A stretch of DNA of 64,000 nt from Modestobacter italicus (lineage in GTDB: Bacteria > Actinomycetota > Actinomycetes > Mycobacteriales > Geodermatophilaceae): contig NC_017955.1 in assembly GCF_000306785.1 (NCBI RefSeq), forward strand, positions 992,001 through 1,056,000. Reading direction: 5' to 3'. Below, in pieces: positions 1 through 8,970 of this stretch. Each line of letters opens with the position of its first letter. The first letter of the stretch is position 1. Both the position numbers and the translations under genes were made by a program. Below the pieces are notes generated by a model. The model saw only the letters and a program-made list of their open reading frames with translations. It made no database searches and was not told where the DNA came from.

Positions 1-1609
1 CCGACAGCTCGGCCAGCGTCTCCGGGCGGAGCACCTGCGCGGTCGAGGAGAAGCCGATGATCTCGATCGCGTCCTGCGGGAAACGGGTGGTCACCAGCGA
101 GTGCAGCGCCATCGCCGTCGACTTCGCCGCCCCCCAGGTCCCGCGCAGCGCCATCGAGTAGGAGAGGTCGACCAGCAGCGCCACGGCCGCGCCGGTGCGC
201 CGCTCGGTCTCCACCACCTCGAAGTCGTCGACGGCGATCCGGACCCGGCGGCGACCCTCCTCATGGGGCTCACCGGCGGTGCGCAGCACCGCGTTGCGCA
301 CGGTGCGGACGACGTCCAGCGGCTGCTCGTCACCGAACCGCCACTCCCGCGAGGCACCGGTGAGCTCGCCCGCCGCACCGGCGTCGGCCACGTCGTGCTC
401 GCCGCGACCGGTGGCGTCCAGCTTGGCGAACACCCGGCGCAGCGCGGTCGCGCCCAGCCGGCGCACCGCCTTGGGCGAGAGCTCCAGCTTGCCGTCGGTG
501 CGGTTGAGGTAGCCCTGCCGTTCGAGCTCCCGCTCCAGCCGGCGCAGCGCCTCGAGGTCGTCGACGGCGGAGCGGCCCAGGGCCTGCTCGAGCAGCTCCT
601 CGTCGATGTCGGCCAGCGAGGCCCCGGCGTAGCCCTGGGACAGCTGCTGGGACAGCGACTCCAGGTCGGCGAGCTCGGCGACCGCGGTGGTCGCGTCGCC
701 CATGCCCAGACCCTGCTCGCCGTCGGGCACCGGGCCGCGCTGCCCCCACGGCAGGTCGGGCCGGGCCTGGCGCAGCGCGTCGGACAGGTGCGCCATCTCG
801 CTCTGCAGGCCCAGGTCGCCCATCGCCTGCTCCATCAGGCCCTGCAGCTCGGCCCGCTGGTCGGGGGAGAGGCCGGCCAGCATCCGCTCCTGGGCCGCGG
901 CCCGCCGGGCCAGGGAGTCGATGAGCTCCTCCACCGACTGCGGGTCGTCGGGGAAGAACTGCCCGTGCTTGTCCATGAAGTCGGCGAACTGCTGGTCGGT
1001 GTCCTCGCCGCGGTTGTGCGCGTCGACCAGCGCGGACAGGTCGGCGACCATGTCCTTGACCGCCTGCATCGCGGCGCCGTCGCCGTCCTGCATCTGCTGC
1101 AGCGCCTGCTTCATGCCCTGGAAGCTGCTGTCCAGCACCTCCTGGCGGAGGAGGTCCTGGATCTGCTGGTAGGCCTGCGCCGCCTCGGGGGAGCGCCAGG
1201 AGTGGTCCTTGAGCGCGCGGACAGCGCCGGCGGTGTCCTCCGGCAGCTGGTCCAGCTCGGCCTCGGCGAGCCGCGCGGCGTCGTCGGGGTCGGGGAACAG
1301 CGCGGCGCGCTCGGCTTCCAGTGCCTGGTCCAGCAGCTCGCGGACCTGCTCCAGCGTGCCGTCCATCCGGCCGGCCTGCCGCGCCTGCCGGAGCCGGTCG
1401 CGCACCGAGCGGCGGAGCTGGTCCAGCCCGCGCCGGCCGTCGGTGCCGCGGCGCAGCAGGTCGCGCATCGCCTCGCGCACCCCGCTGCCGCCGAGCACCT
1501 GGTCGCCGATCTCGTCGACCGCGGCGGCGACGTCGTAAGGCGGTGCCAGCGGGTCGGGCCCGCCGCGCCACCTGCCGTACCGGTAGCCCCGGGGGCGTCG
1601 GTCGGCCAT
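1..1609 (-). CDS. VWA-domain protein, partner of the adjacent MoxR-like ATPase (3' end outside window)
   Basis: The gene reads from an ATG at 1609 and runs off the left edge; 536 codons are present. The C-terminal part contains a von Willebrand A domain with the metal-site motif DLSYS inside VALLVDLSYSMALRG, followed by AAKSTAMALHSL and IEIIGFSS. The preceding ~400 residues are helical, rich in Gln, Glu and Arg, and not recognised. It starts 2 bases after the stop of the ATPase gene, so the two are one operon. MoxR/magnesium-chelatase-like ATPases paired with VWA proteins usually act in metal insertion or protein maturation; the substrate here cannot be told. The true C-terminus is not in the window. 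Confidence 0.85.
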   Translation of the reverse strand, partial: MADRRPRGYRYGRWRGGPDPLAPPYDVAAAVDEIGDQVLGGSGVREAMRDLLRRGTDGRRGLDQLRRSVRDRLRQARQAGRMDGTLEQVRELLDQALEAERAALFPDPDDAARLAEAELDQLPEDTAGAVRALKDHSWRSPEAAQAYQQIQDLLRQEVLDSSFQGMKQALQQMQDGDGAAMQAVKDMVADLSALVDAHNRGEDTDQQFADFMDKHGQFFPDDPQSVEELIDSLARRAAAQERMLAGLSPDQRAELQGLMEQAMGDLGLQSEMAHLSDALRQARPDLPWGQRGPVPDGEQGLGMGDATTAVAELADLESLSQQLSQGYAGASLADIDEELLEQALGRSAVDDLEALRRLERELERQGYLNRTDGKLELSPKAVRRLGATALRRVFAKLDATGRGEHDVADAGAAGELTGASREWRFGDEQPLDVVRTVRNAVLRTAGEPHEEGRRRVRIAVDDFEVVETERRTGAAVALLVDLSYSMALRGTWGAAKSTAMALHSLVTTRFPQDAIEIIGFSSTAQVLRPETLAELS

Positions 1610-1611
1610 CG

Positions 1612-3078
1612 TCAGGCCCCGTACACGGTGCGGGAGCCGTCCGTGTCCTTGGCCAGCCGGCGGGTGAGGTACAGCCCCTCGAGGGCGAACTCCACGGCCG
1701 CGGCGGCCTGCTCGGCCGACTGCTCGCCCTCGGGCACCCCCAGCCGGCCCAGCAGCTGGGCCAGGTGCGGGATGGTGCCCAGCTGGCCGAGCAGCGCCGC
1801 CGCCGGCACCAGGTCACCGGACTCGACCGTCTCGCCGCTGCTGAAGTGCTCCTGCAGGCCGGTCAGGTCCAGCCCGCCGCAGCGGGCCCGGAAGGTCTGC
1901 GCCGTGGCCTGCCGCAGCAGGTGCTCCAGCACCTCGAGGTCGCGGTCGTCGTCGTTGTCGGTGCCGGCGTCGGCGAACTCGACCTTGCCCCGGCTGGCCG
2001 GGACGATGCTGGGCAGGTCGACCACCCGGGCCACCGGCCGGGGCTCCCCGGCCACCGCCGCCCGCCGGACGGCCGAGGCGGCGACCGTCTCCAGCCCGGC
2101 GATGGCGAACCGGGCGCTGACCCCGGAGCGCTGGTCGACGTGGCTGGACTCGCGGACCAGCCGGGTGAACCGGGCGACGATCTCGACCAGGTGCTCGGGG
2201 ACGATCGGGGCGTCGAACCCGGTACCGCCGAGCCAGGTGGTCTGCGCCTCCTGGCGCAGCAGCCGGAGCTCGTCGGCCAGCTCGATCGGGTAGTGGGTGC
2301 GGACCTCGGCGCCGAACCGGTCCTTGAGCGGGGTGATGATCCGCCCGCGGTTGGTGTAGTCCTCGGGGTTGGCGCTGGCGACCAGCAGCAGGTCCAGCGG
2401 GAGCCGGACCCGGTAGCCGCGGATCTGGATGTCGCGCTCCTCGAGCACGTTGAGCAGCGCGACCTGGATCCGCTCGGCGAGGTCGGGCAGCTCGTTGACG
2501 CTGAAGATGCCGCGGTTGGTGCGCGGCACGAGGCCGTAGTGCACGGTCTCCGGGTCGCCCAGGGTGCGGCCCTCGGCCACCTTGATCGGGTCGACGTCGC
2601 CGATCAGGTCACCGACGCTGGTGTCGGGGGTGGCCAGCTTCTCGCCGAACCGCTCGCTGCGGTGCAGCCAGCCGACCGGGGTCGCGTCGCCGTGCTCGGC
2701 GACCTGCCGCCGGCCCCAGACGCTGATCGGCTGCAGCGGGTGCTCGTTGAGCTCGCTGCCGACCAGCACCGGCGTCCACTCGTCGAGCAGGCCGACCAGG
2801 GTGCGGATGAGCCGGGTCTTGCCCTGGCCGCGCTCACCGAGCAGGACCAGGTCGTGCCCGGCGATCAGGGCGCGCTCGACCTCGGGGACGACGGTGTCCT
2901 CGAAACCGACGATTCCGGGGAGGGAGGGCTCGCCGGCGGCCAGCCGGGCGAGCAGGTTGTCGCGGATCTCGGCCTTGACCGGCCGGGGGGCGGCCCCGCT
3001 GTCGCGGAGCTCGCCCAGGGTGGTGGGAGGAGGAGGGGTGGGGGACTGCGAGGTCCCCAGCGGTGCGGCGTCCGTCAC
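1612..3078 (-). CDS. MoxR/magnesium-chelatase-like AAA+ ATPase
   Basis: A 488-residue ATPase. The P-loop is GERGQGKT in LVLLGERGQGKTRLIR, and the Walker B region is in FSVNELPDLAERIQVALLNV, typical of magnesium-chelatase subunit I-like proteins. LVASANPEDYTNRGRIITPL is the sensor region and carries the NPEDYTNRGRII pattern of this family. I chose the GTG at 3078 because a -10-like TACCGT (3086-3091 on the minus strand) lies 7 bases upstream, which would give a leaderless mRNA; an in-frame extension to 3330 is open but would overlap ilvA. It is the first gene of a two-gene operon with the VWA protein. The client is unknown. Confidence 0.88.
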   Translation of the reverse strand: MTDAAPLGTSQSPTPPPPTTLGELRDSGAAPRPVKAEIRDNLLARLAAGEPSLPGIVGFEDTVVPEVERALIAGHDLVLLGERGQGKTRLIRTLVGLLDEWTPVLVGSELNEHPLQPISVWGRRQVAEHGDATPVGWLHRSERFGEKLATPDTSVGDLIGDVDPIKVAEGRTLGDPETVHYGLVPRTNRGIFSVNELPDLAERIQVALLNVLEERDIQIRGYRVRLPLDLLLVASANPEDYTNRGRIITPLKDRFGAEVRTHYPIELADELRLLRQEAQTTWLGGTGFDAPIVPEHLVEIVARFTRLVRESSHVDQRSGVSARFAIAGLETVAASAVRRAAVAGEPRPVARVVDLPSIVPASRGKVEFADAGTDNDDDRDLEVLEHLLRQATAQTFRARCGGLDLTGLQEHFSSGETVESGDLVPAAALLGQLGTIPHLAQLLGRLGVPEGEQSAEQAAAAVEFALEGLYLTRRLAKDTDGSRTVYGA

Positions 3079-3085
3079 CTCGACC

Positions 3086-3091
3086 ACGGTA
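3086..3091 (-). promoter_or_regulatory. -10-like element of the ATPase-VWA operon (leaderless)
   Basis: TACCGT on the minus strand lies 7 bases before the GTG at 3078. No convincing -35 box was seen. This matches the spacing pattern of several other genes in the window. Confidence 0.4.
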
Positions 3092-3142
3092 CGACGGGGG
3101 AGTGACAGTCGGGTGCTCCGTCGTCCTGCGCACCGGGACTGC

Positions 3143-3148
3143 GAGGAT
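3143..3148 (+). promoter_or_regulatory. -10-like element of ilvA (leaderless)
   Basis: GAGGAT lies 6 bases before the GTG at 3155, placing the expected transcription start at or next to the start codon. Confidence 0.35.
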
Positions 3149-3154
3149 CGGCCC

Positions 3155-4381
3155 GTGTCCGTCACCGGTGCAGTGCCCCTGGTCAGCGGAGCCGACGTCG
3201 AGGAGGCCGCCCGCCTGCTGGACGGCGTGGTCCGGCGCACGCCGCTGGAGCACTCCCGCGCCCTCGCCGAGCGGGTCGGCGGCCCGGTCTGGCTCAAGTG
3301 CGAGAACCTCCAGCGCACCGGCTCGTTCAAGATCCGCGGTGCCTACACCCGGATCGCCCGGCTGACCCCCGAGGAGCGGGCCCGCGGCGTGGTCGCGGCC
3401 AGCGCCGGCAACCACGCGCAGGGCGTCGCGCTGGCCGCCCGGGAGCTCGGCGCCGCGGCCACCGTCTTCATGCCGGAGACCGCGCCGCTGCCCAAGGTCG
3501 CCGCCACCCGCGGCTACGGCGCCGACGCCCGGCTGGGCGGGGACACGCTCACCGACGCCATCGTCGACGCAGTCCGGTTCGCCGCCGAGACCGGGTCGGT
3601 GTTCATCCACCCGTTCGACCACCCCGACGTCATCGCCGGGCAGGGGACCGTCGGTCTCGAGGTGCTCGAGCAGTGCCCGGACGTGGCCACGGTCGTGGTC
3701 TGCACCGGCGGCGGGGGGCTGGTGTCCGGGATCGCCGCCGCGGTCAAGGCCCGCCGCCCCGACGTCCGGGTCGTCGCCGTCCAGGCCGCCACCGCCGCGG
3801 CGTTCCCCGCGTCGCTGGCCGCCGGCCACCCGGTGCCGCTGACCGCGATGGCCACGATGGCCGACGGCATCGCCGTCGCCGCTCCCGGCGACCTCACCCT
3901 GGCCCACGTGGCGGGCCTGGTCGACGAGGTGCGGACCGTCACCGAGGGCGACCTGAGCCGGGCCCTGCTGTTCTGCCTGGAGCGGGCCAAGCTGGTCGTC
4001 GAACCGGCCGGGGTCGCCGGCGTCGCCGCTGTGCTGGCCGACCCCACCGCCTTCGCCCCGCCGGTGGTCGCGGTCGTCTCCGGCGGCAACATCGACCCGG
4101 TGCTGATGATGAAGGTCGTCCAGCACGGCATGGCCGCGGCCGGGCGCTACCTGACGCTGCGGGTCCAGGTGCCCGACCGGCCGGGTTCGCTCGCCGCGCT
4201 GCTGCGCGAGCTGGCCGGGCTGTCGGCCAACGTGCTGTCGGTCGAGCACGAGCGGACGACGGCGCGGCTGGACCTCGGCGAGGTCGAGGTCGGCGTGCAC
4301 CTGGAGACCCGCGGGCCCGACCACGAGCAGCACGTGCTGGCCGCCCTGGCCGCCGCCGGGTACGCACCCCGCGTCGACTGA
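3155..4381 (+). CDS. ilvA: Threonine ammonia-lyase (threonine deaminase)
   Basis: This PLP enzyme converts L-threonine to 2-oxobutanoate and ammonia, the first committed step toward isoleucine. It has 408 residues. The PLP lysine is in TGSFKIRGAY (about residue 59), followed by SAGNHAQGVAL and the glycine-rich TGGGGLVSG loop. A C-terminal ACT-like domain starts near RYLTLRVQVPDRPGSLAALL. One ACT domain and ~400 residues fit the short IlvA/TdcB-type actinobacterial enzyme rather than the long two-ACT form. The GTG at 3155 is chosen for length and because GAGGAT lies 6 bases upstream. It is divergent from the MoxR operon, with 76 bases between starts. A hairpin follows the stop. Confidence 0.93.
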   Translation: MSVTGAVPLVSGADVEEAARLLDGVVRRTPLEHSRALAERVGGPVWLKCENLQRTGSFKIRGAYTRIARLTPEERARGVVAASAGNHAQGVALAARELGAAATVFMPETAPLPKVAATRGYGADARLGGDTLTDAIVDAVRFAAETGSVFIHPFDHPDVIAGQGTVGLEVLEQCPDVATVVVCTGGGGLVSGIAAAVKARRPDVRVVAVQAATAAAFPASLAAGHPVPLTAMATMADGIAVAAPGDLTLAHVAGLVDEVRTVTEGDLSRALLFCLERAKLVVEPAGVAGVAAVLADPTAFAPPVVAVVSGGNIDPVLMMKVVQHGMAAAGRYLTLRVQVPDRPGSLAALLRELAGLSANVLSVEHERTTARLDLGEVEVGVHLETRGPDHEQHVLAALAAAGYAPRVD

Positions 4382-4422
4382 CCGGCGCCGATGACTTCTC
4401 CGCACGGCCCCGGTCTCCACCG

Positions 4423-4449
4423 CTGAGCCCCCGCACCGCGGCGGCTCAG
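4423..4449 (+). terminator. Hairpin after ilvA
   Basis: CTGAGCC (4423-4429) pairs with GGCTCAG (4443-4449) around a GC-rich loop, 42 bases after the ilvA stop. It has no T-tract, as is common for actinobacterial terminators. Confidence 0.5.
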
Positions 4450-4534
4450 GACGGACCAGTCGTCGGAGGAGCGCTCATGCACCACACCCGCCGGGTGCGC
4501 GGAAGAGCAGACGAGAAGTGTCGGACGGCGGGCC

Positions 4535-4540
4535 TAGCGT
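4535..4540 (+). promoter_or_regulatory. -10-like element of the first ABC operon (leaderless)
   Basis: TAGCGT fits TAnnnT and lies 7 bases before the ATG at 4548. No -35 box was recognised. Confidence 0.45.
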
Positions 4541-4547
4541 GCCCGGC

Positions 4548-5549
4548 ATGACCAACGCCGTCGTCGTCGAGGGGCTCGTGAAGCGCTTCGGGGAGAACAC
4601 CGCGCTCGGTGGGGTGGACCTCACCGTGTCCGAGGGCACCGTCCTCGGGCTGCTGGGGCCCAACGGGGCGGGCAAGACCACCGTCGTCCGGATCCTCAGC
4701 ACCCTGCTGCGGCCCGACGCCGGGCGGGCCGAGGTGAACGGGCTCGACGTGGTCACCCAGGGCGACCAGGTCCGGGCCACCATCGGGCTCACCGGCCAGT
4801 ACGCCGCGGTCGACGAGTACCTGACCGGGCAGGAGAACCTGGAGATGGTGGGGCGGCTGTACCGCCTGGGCAAGCGGGAGGCCCGCTCCCGCGCCGGTCA
4901 GCTGCTCGAACGGTTCGAGCTGACCGACGCGGCGAACCGGCCGGCGAAGACCTACTCCGGGGGCATGCGCCGTCGGCTGGACATCGCCGCCTCGCTGATC
5001 GCCCGGCCCCGGGTGCTGTTCCTCGACGAGCCGACGACCGGCCTCGACCCGCGCAGCCGGCTGGGCATGTGGGAGTTCATCGGCGACCTGGTCAGCGACG
5101 GGACGACGATCCTGCTCACCACCCAGTACCTGGAGGAGGCCGACCGGCTCGCCGACCGCATGGTCGTCATCGACAAGGGCGAGGTGATCGCCCGCGGCAC
5201 CGCCGACGAGCTGAAGGCCCAGGTCGGCGGCGAGCGGTTGGAGCTCACCGTCGCCTCGGCGGAGCAGCTCGACGACGTCGCCGAGGCGCTCGGCCCGTTG
5301 GCCCAGGGGGAGCTGCAGCGGGACCAGCAGTCCCGGCGGCTGTCGCTGCCGGTCACCGGCGGCACCGACACCCTCGCCGAGGCCCTGCGCCGGCTCGCCG
5401 GCGTCCGCGCGGACGTGCTGGACATCGGGTTGCGCCGGCCCGACCTCGACGACGTGTTCCTCACCCTGACCGGGCACGCCACCGAGGAGAAGGCGACGGA
5501 CGACGACAGCCGGCCCACGGCCGCAGCGACCGCAGGAGCGCAGTCATGA
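4548..5549 (+). CDS. ABC transporter ATP-binding protein, DrrA type
   Basis: A 333-residue ATPase subunit of a daunorubicin-resistance (DrrA)-like exporter. It carries Walker A GPNGAGKTT, signature YSGGMRRRLD, Walker B VLFLDEPTTGLD and the H-loop region as LLTTQYLEEAD, where the usual switch histidine is Gln (TTQY instead of TTHY), a variant typical of the DrrA subfamily. The last ~100 residues form the DrrA C-terminal domain (DIGLRRPDLDDVFLTLTGH). The ATG at 4548 follows the TAGCGT -10-like box by 7 bases. The stop overlaps the permease start as ATGA. Substrates are probably amphipathic drugs or lipids (inference). Confidence 0.9.
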   Translation: MTNAVVVEGLVKRFGENTALGGVDLTVSEGTVLGLLGPNGAGKTTVVRILSTLLRPDAGRAEVNGLDVVTQGDQVRATIGLTGQYAAVDEYLTGQENLEMVGRLYRLGKREARSRAGQLLERFELTDAANRPAKTYSGGMRRRLDIAASLIARPRVLFLDEPTTGLDPRSRLGMWEFIGDLVSDGTTILLTTQYLEEADRLADRMVVIDKGEVIARGTADELKAQVGGERLELTVASAEQLDDVAEALGPLAQGELQRDQQSRRLSLPVTGGTDTLAEALRRLAGVRADVLDIGLRRPDLDDVFLTLTGHATEEKATDDDSRPTAAATAGAQS

Positions 5550-6352
5550 CCACCCTGGCCGAGACCCTCTCCGACAGTGCCGTCATCACCCGGCGCAACC
5601 TGATCAAGGTCAAGCGGGTGCCCGACCTGATCGTCTTCGCGACCCTGTCGCCGATCATGTTCGTCCTGCTGTTCCGGTTCGTGTTCGGCGGCGCCATCAA
5701 CGTGCCGGGGGGAGTGAGCTACGCCGAGTTCCTGCTGCCGGGCATCTTCACGCAGACGGTGATCTTCGGGTCGACCATCACCGGCGCGAGCATCGCCGAA
5801 GACCTGCAGAAGGGCCTGATCGACCGGTTCCGCTCGCTGCCGATGTCCCGGTCCGCCGTCCTGATCGGCCGGACGGTTGCGGACCTGGGGCTCAACGCCC
5901 TCTCCATCGCGGTGATGGCGCTGACCGGGCTGGTGGTCGGCTGGCGGATCCACAGCTCGGTCGGCGAGGCGATCGCCGGCTTCCTCCTGCTGCTGGTGTT
6001 CTCCTACGCGATCTCCTGGCTGATGGCGCTGGTCGGCCTGACGGTCCGCACGCCGGAGGTGGTCAACAACGCCAGCTTCATCGTGATCTTCCCGATCACC
6101 TTCGTGGCCAGCACGTTCGTGCCGCTGGAGACCTTCCCGACGGTGCTGCGCCGCTTCGCCGAGTGGAACCCGGTCTCCACGGTCGCGCAAGGGGCACGGG
6201 AACTGTTCGGCAACATCCCGGCCGGGGTGCCCGAGCCCGGCGTCTGGTCGTTGCAGCACCCGCTGGCGTACTCGCTTCTCTGGGCTGCGCTGATCCTGGC
6301 GGTCTTCGTGCCGCTGTCGGTGCGGAAGTACCTGCGTACCGCGAGCCGCTGA
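5546..6352 (+). CDS. ABC-2 type permease, DrrB type
   Basis: A 268-residue membrane subunit with about six transmembrane segments, beginning with LIVFATLSPIMFVLLFRFVF and ending with LLWAALILAVFVPLSVRKYL. The central block EDLQKGLIDRFRSLPMSRSA is the conserved cytoplasmic region of DrrB-like permeases. The ATG at 5546 overlaps the ATPase stop (ATGA), so the pair is translationally coupled and should form a homodimeric exporter. No regulator gene is adjacent, unlike the second DrrAB pair at 19609. Confidence 0.9.
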   Translation: MTTLAETLSDSAVITRRNLIKVKRVPDLIVFATLSPIMFVLLFRFVFGGAINVPGGVSYAEFLLPGIFTQTVIFGSTITGASIAEDLQKGLIDRFRSLPMSRSAVLIGRTVADLGLNALSIAVMALTGLVVGWRIHSSVGEAIAGFLLLLVFSYAISWLMALVGLTVRTPEVVNNASFIVIFPITFVASTFVPLETFPTVLRRFAEWNPVSTVAQGARELFGNIPAGVPEPGVWSLQHPLAYSLLWAALILAVFVPLSVRKYLRTASR

Positions 6353-6433
6353 ACGACCTCGGCCTACGCCACCGCTCGCGGACTCGCGTCGGGCCACCGG
6401 GAGGCCAGGTCGGTGGGGTCGGCGGCCGGGGAC

Positions 6434-6439
6434 GAGGAT
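6434..6439 (+). promoter_or_regulatory. -10-like element of the M3 peptidase gene (leaderless)
   Basis: GAGGAT lies 7 bases before the ATG at 6447. The same bases could serve as a ribosome binding site if transcription starts further upstream. Confidence 0.35.
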
Positions 6440-6446
6440 GGTGCCG

Positions 6447-8528
6447 ATGAGCACCGAAGCCCCGGCCGGATCGCCGACCCTCGCCCCCCTGTCCTCGTCC
6501 CACCCGCTGGCGGCGCCCTCCGAGCTGCCCTACCAGCTGCCGCCCTTCGCCGAGATCACCCCGGAGCTCGTCCGGGAGGCGCTGCTGGCGGGCATGGCCG
6601 AGCAGCGGGCCGAGGTCGCCGCCCTGGTGGCGGACCCGGCCGAGCCCACGTTCGAGAACACGATCGTCGCGCTGGAGCGGTCCGGGCAGCTGCTGGCCCG
6701 TGCGGAGCGGGTGTTCTACACCATGACCTCGGCCGTCTCCTCCGACCGGATCCGGGAGATCGAGCGGGAGATCTCCCCGCTCGCCGCCGCCCACGACGAC
6801 GCCCTGCGGCTCGACCCGGCGCTCTTCACCCGGGTCGACGCGGTGCACGCCGGGCGCGCCGAGGCCGGCCTGGACGAGGAGTCGGTCCGGCTGGTCGAGC
6901 GCTACCACCTGGACTTCGTGCTCGCCGGCGCCGGCCTCGACGAGGCCGGTCGGGCCCGGCTCAGCGAGCTGAACCAGCGGCTGGCGGAGCTGAGCACCAC
7001 CTTCGACCAGAACCTGCAGGCGGCGACCGAGGCCGCCGCGGTGGTGGTCGAGGACGTGGCCGAGCTCGACGGACTCTCCGAGGGGGAGGTCGCCGCGGCA
7101 GCCGGGGCGGCTGCCGAGCGCGGCCGGGCGGGCGCCCACCTGCTCACCCTGGTGCTGCCCAGCGGGCAGCCCGCGCTGGCCAAGCTGCGCGACCGGGAGG
7201 TGCGCCGCCGGCTGTACGAGGCGTCGGTGACCCGTGCCTCGAGCGGTGAGCACGACAACGGGCCGATCGCCGCGGAGATGGCCCACCTGCGCGCGGTCCG
7301 GGCCCGGCTGCTCGGCTTCGACACCCACGCCGACCTCATCGCCGCCGACCAGACCGCCAAGACCTCGGCTGCGGTCGACGCCCTGCTCGCTGAGCTGGTC
7401 GGTCCGGCGCGGGCCAACGCCGAGGCCGAGGCCGAGGTGCTGCGCGAGCTGGCCGCTGCCGACGGCGTCGAGCTGGCCCCCTGGGACTGGGCCTTCTACT
7501 CCGAGCGGGTCCGGGCGGAGCGCTACGCCGTCGACAGCGCCGCGCTGCGCCCCTGGTTCGAGTTGGACCGGGTGCTCGTCGACGGCGTCTTCCGGGCGGC
7601 CGAGCTGCTCTACGGCTACACGTTCCGCCCGCGCCCCGACCTCGTCGGCTACCACCCCGACACCCGGGTCTGGGAGGTGTCGGGTGCCGACGGCGAGTCC
7701 GTCGGGCTGTACCTCGGTGACTTCTACGCCCGGGAGGGCAAGCGCGGCGGCGCCTGGATGAGCTCCTTCGTCACCCAGTCGACGCTGCTCGGCACCCGGC
7801 CGGTCGTGTTCACCAACCTCAACGTCAACCGTCCGGCGGCCGGTCAGCCGACGCTGCTGACGCTGTCGGAGGTCACCACGCTGTTCCACGAGTTCGGCCA
7901 CGCGCTGCACGGGCTCTTCTCCGCGGTCACCTACCCGCGGTTCTCCGGCACCAGCGTCTCCCGCGACTTCGTCGAGTACCCGAGCCAGGTCAACGAGATG
8001 TGGGCGCTGTGGCCGGAGGTCCTCACCTCCTACGCGCGGCACGTCGAGACCGGCGAGCCGCTCCCGCTGGCGACGGTGCAGGCCATCGAGGCCGCCGCGC
8101 TGTGGGGCGAGGGCTTCGCGACGCTGGAGTACCTGGCCGCGACCCTGCTGGACCAGGCCTGGCACCGACTCGACGCCGACACGCTGGTCGAGGACCCGCA
8201 GGCGTTCGAGGCGGCGGCGCTGGCCGCAGCGGGGGTGGCGTTCGACCTGGTCCCGCCCCGGTACCGGACGACGTACTTCCAGCACGTCTTCGCCGGCGGG
8301 TACTCGGCCGGCTACTACTCCTACATCTGGTCCGAGGTGCTCGACGCCGACACCGTGGAGTGGTTCAAGGAGAACGGCGGGCTGCGCCGCGCCAACGGCG
8401 ACGTCTTCCGCGACCGGCTGCTCGCCCGGGGCGGGTCCGTCGACTCACTCGCCGCGTTCCGCGCCGTCCGCGGCCGCGACGCCGACACCGCCCCCCTGCT
8501 GCGGAGGCGCGGCCTCGTGAAGGCGTGA
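6447..8528 (+). CDS. M3-family zinc metallopeptidase (dipeptidyl carboxypeptidase / oligopeptidase A type)
   Basis: A cytoplasmic oligopeptide-degrading zinc peptidase of 693 residues, the usual length for Dcp/PrlC. The zinc site is FHEFGHALHG near residue 480, with the third ligand Glu expected in the downstream SRDFVEYPSQVNEMW segment, a signature of M3 peptidases. The C-terminal HVFAGGYSAGYYSYIWSEV block is also typical. The ATG at 6447 is preferred over the one at 6438, because GAGGAT sits 7 bases upstream of 6447 as either ribosome site or -10 box. It is monocistronic and ends in a strong inverted repeat shared with the convergent zinc-protein gene. Confidence 0.92.
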   Translation: MSTEAPAGSPTLAPLSSSHPLAAPSELPYQLPPFAEITPELVREALLAGMAEQRAEVAALVADPAEPTFENTIVALERSGQLLARAERVFYTMTSAVSSDRIREIEREISPLAAAHDDALRLDPALFTRVDAVHAGRAEAGLDEESVRLVERYHLDFVLAGAGLDEAGRARLSELNQRLAELSTTFDQNLQAATEAAAVVVEDVAELDGLSEGEVAAAAGAAAERGRAGAHLLTLVLPSGQPALAKLRDREVRRRLYEASVTRASSGEHDNGPIAAEMAHLRAVRARLLGFDTHADLIAADQTAKTSAAVDALLAELVGPARANAEAEAEVLRELAAADGVELAPWDWAFYSERVRAERYAVDSAALRPWFELDRVLVDGVFRAAELLYGYTFRPRPDLVGYHPDTRVWEVSGADGESVGLYLGDFYAREGKRGGAWMSSFVTQSTLLGTRPVVFTNLNVNRPAAGQPTLLTLSEVTTLFHEFGHALHGLFSAVTYPRFSGTSVSRDFVEYPSQVNEMWALWPEVLTSYARHVETGEPLPLATVQAIEAAALWGEGFATLEYLAATLLDQAWHRLDADTLVEDPQAFEAAALAAAGVAFDLVPPRYRTTYFQHVFAGGYSAGYYSYIWSEVLDADTVEWFKENGGLRRANGDVFRDRLLARGGSVDSLAAFRAVRGRDADTAPLLRRRGLVKA

Positions 8529-8540
8529 GCCCGATCTGCA

Positions 8541-8603
8541 GTTGATCATCGGCGGGTGGTCGCGACCGACGGCGTGTCGGCCAGCCACCTGCCGATGATC
8601 AAC
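8541..8603. terminator. Bidirectional terminator between convergent genes
   Basis: Arms 8541-8559 and 8585-8603 (GTTGATCATCGGCgGGTGG against its complement) pair over 19 bases with one G-T wobble. The loop is 25 bases. It lies between the ends of the M3 peptidase (+) and RNHCP (-) genes. Confidence 0.7.
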
Positions 8604-8617
8604 AGCGGACGGCGGGT

Positions 8618-8962
8618 TCAGAGCCAGGGGAGGGCGAGGACCAGGTCCAGGTCGTCGGGCGCCGCGCCGTCGCGGACCAGCCGGTTGGGCTGGCGGTGGC
8701 CGCACCGCGTGCAGCGGTGCACCACCTGCCAGCCCTTCCCGGACTTCTCCACCAGGCCGACCGGCTCCATCAGGGCCCGGCAGTCGCTGGCCCGGTCACC
8801 CGGCAGCTCGTCGACGTGCAGCGACCACAGGCACCACGGGCAGTGGTTGCGGTAGTGCCCGTCGGTGTTGGCCGGCACCAGCGTCGAGCAGTGCCCGCAG
8901 ACGAAGTCGGTGTTCTCCGCCCGCCGCGAGCGCGCGCGGCCGCCGTCCACGGTGCTGGTCAT
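8618..8962 (-). CDS. RNHCP-domain zinc-binding protein
   Basis: A 114-residue protein with two CxxC pairs: [10 protein letters not shown] near the N-terminus and [10 protein letters not shown] near the C-terminus. The central [15 protein letters not shown] carries the RNHCP motif that names the family. The function of RNHCP proteins is unknown; the cysteine pattern suggests a structural zinc ribbon. It lies 8 bases downstream of the greA stop on the same strand and is probably co-transcribed with it. It ends at the shared terminator hairpin. Confidence 0.85.
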   Translation of the reverse strand: MTSTVDGGRARSRRAENTDFVCGHCSTLVPANTDGHYRNHCPWCLWSLHVDELPGDRASDCRALMEPVGLVEKSGKGWQVVHRCTRCGHRQPNRLVRDGAAPDDLDLVLALPWL

Positions 8963-8970
8963 GCGGTCGG

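Noticed and set aside
101-2293. Long plus-strand open frame opposite the VWA and ATPase genes
   Set aside because: GC-rich shadow frame; both minus-strand genes have clear domain motifs (MIDAS, P-loop).
4387-4394. GCCGATGA after ilvA
   Set aside because: No -35-like element and no gene start in range.
6443-6450. GCCGATGA overlapping the M3 peptidase start
   Set aside because: No matching -35 at 16 bases; the gene is not motility related, so treated as chance.
8591-8598. GCCGATGA resembling a sigma-28 -10 box
   Set aside because: It lies inside the convergent terminator stem and has no -35-like element 16 bases upstream.
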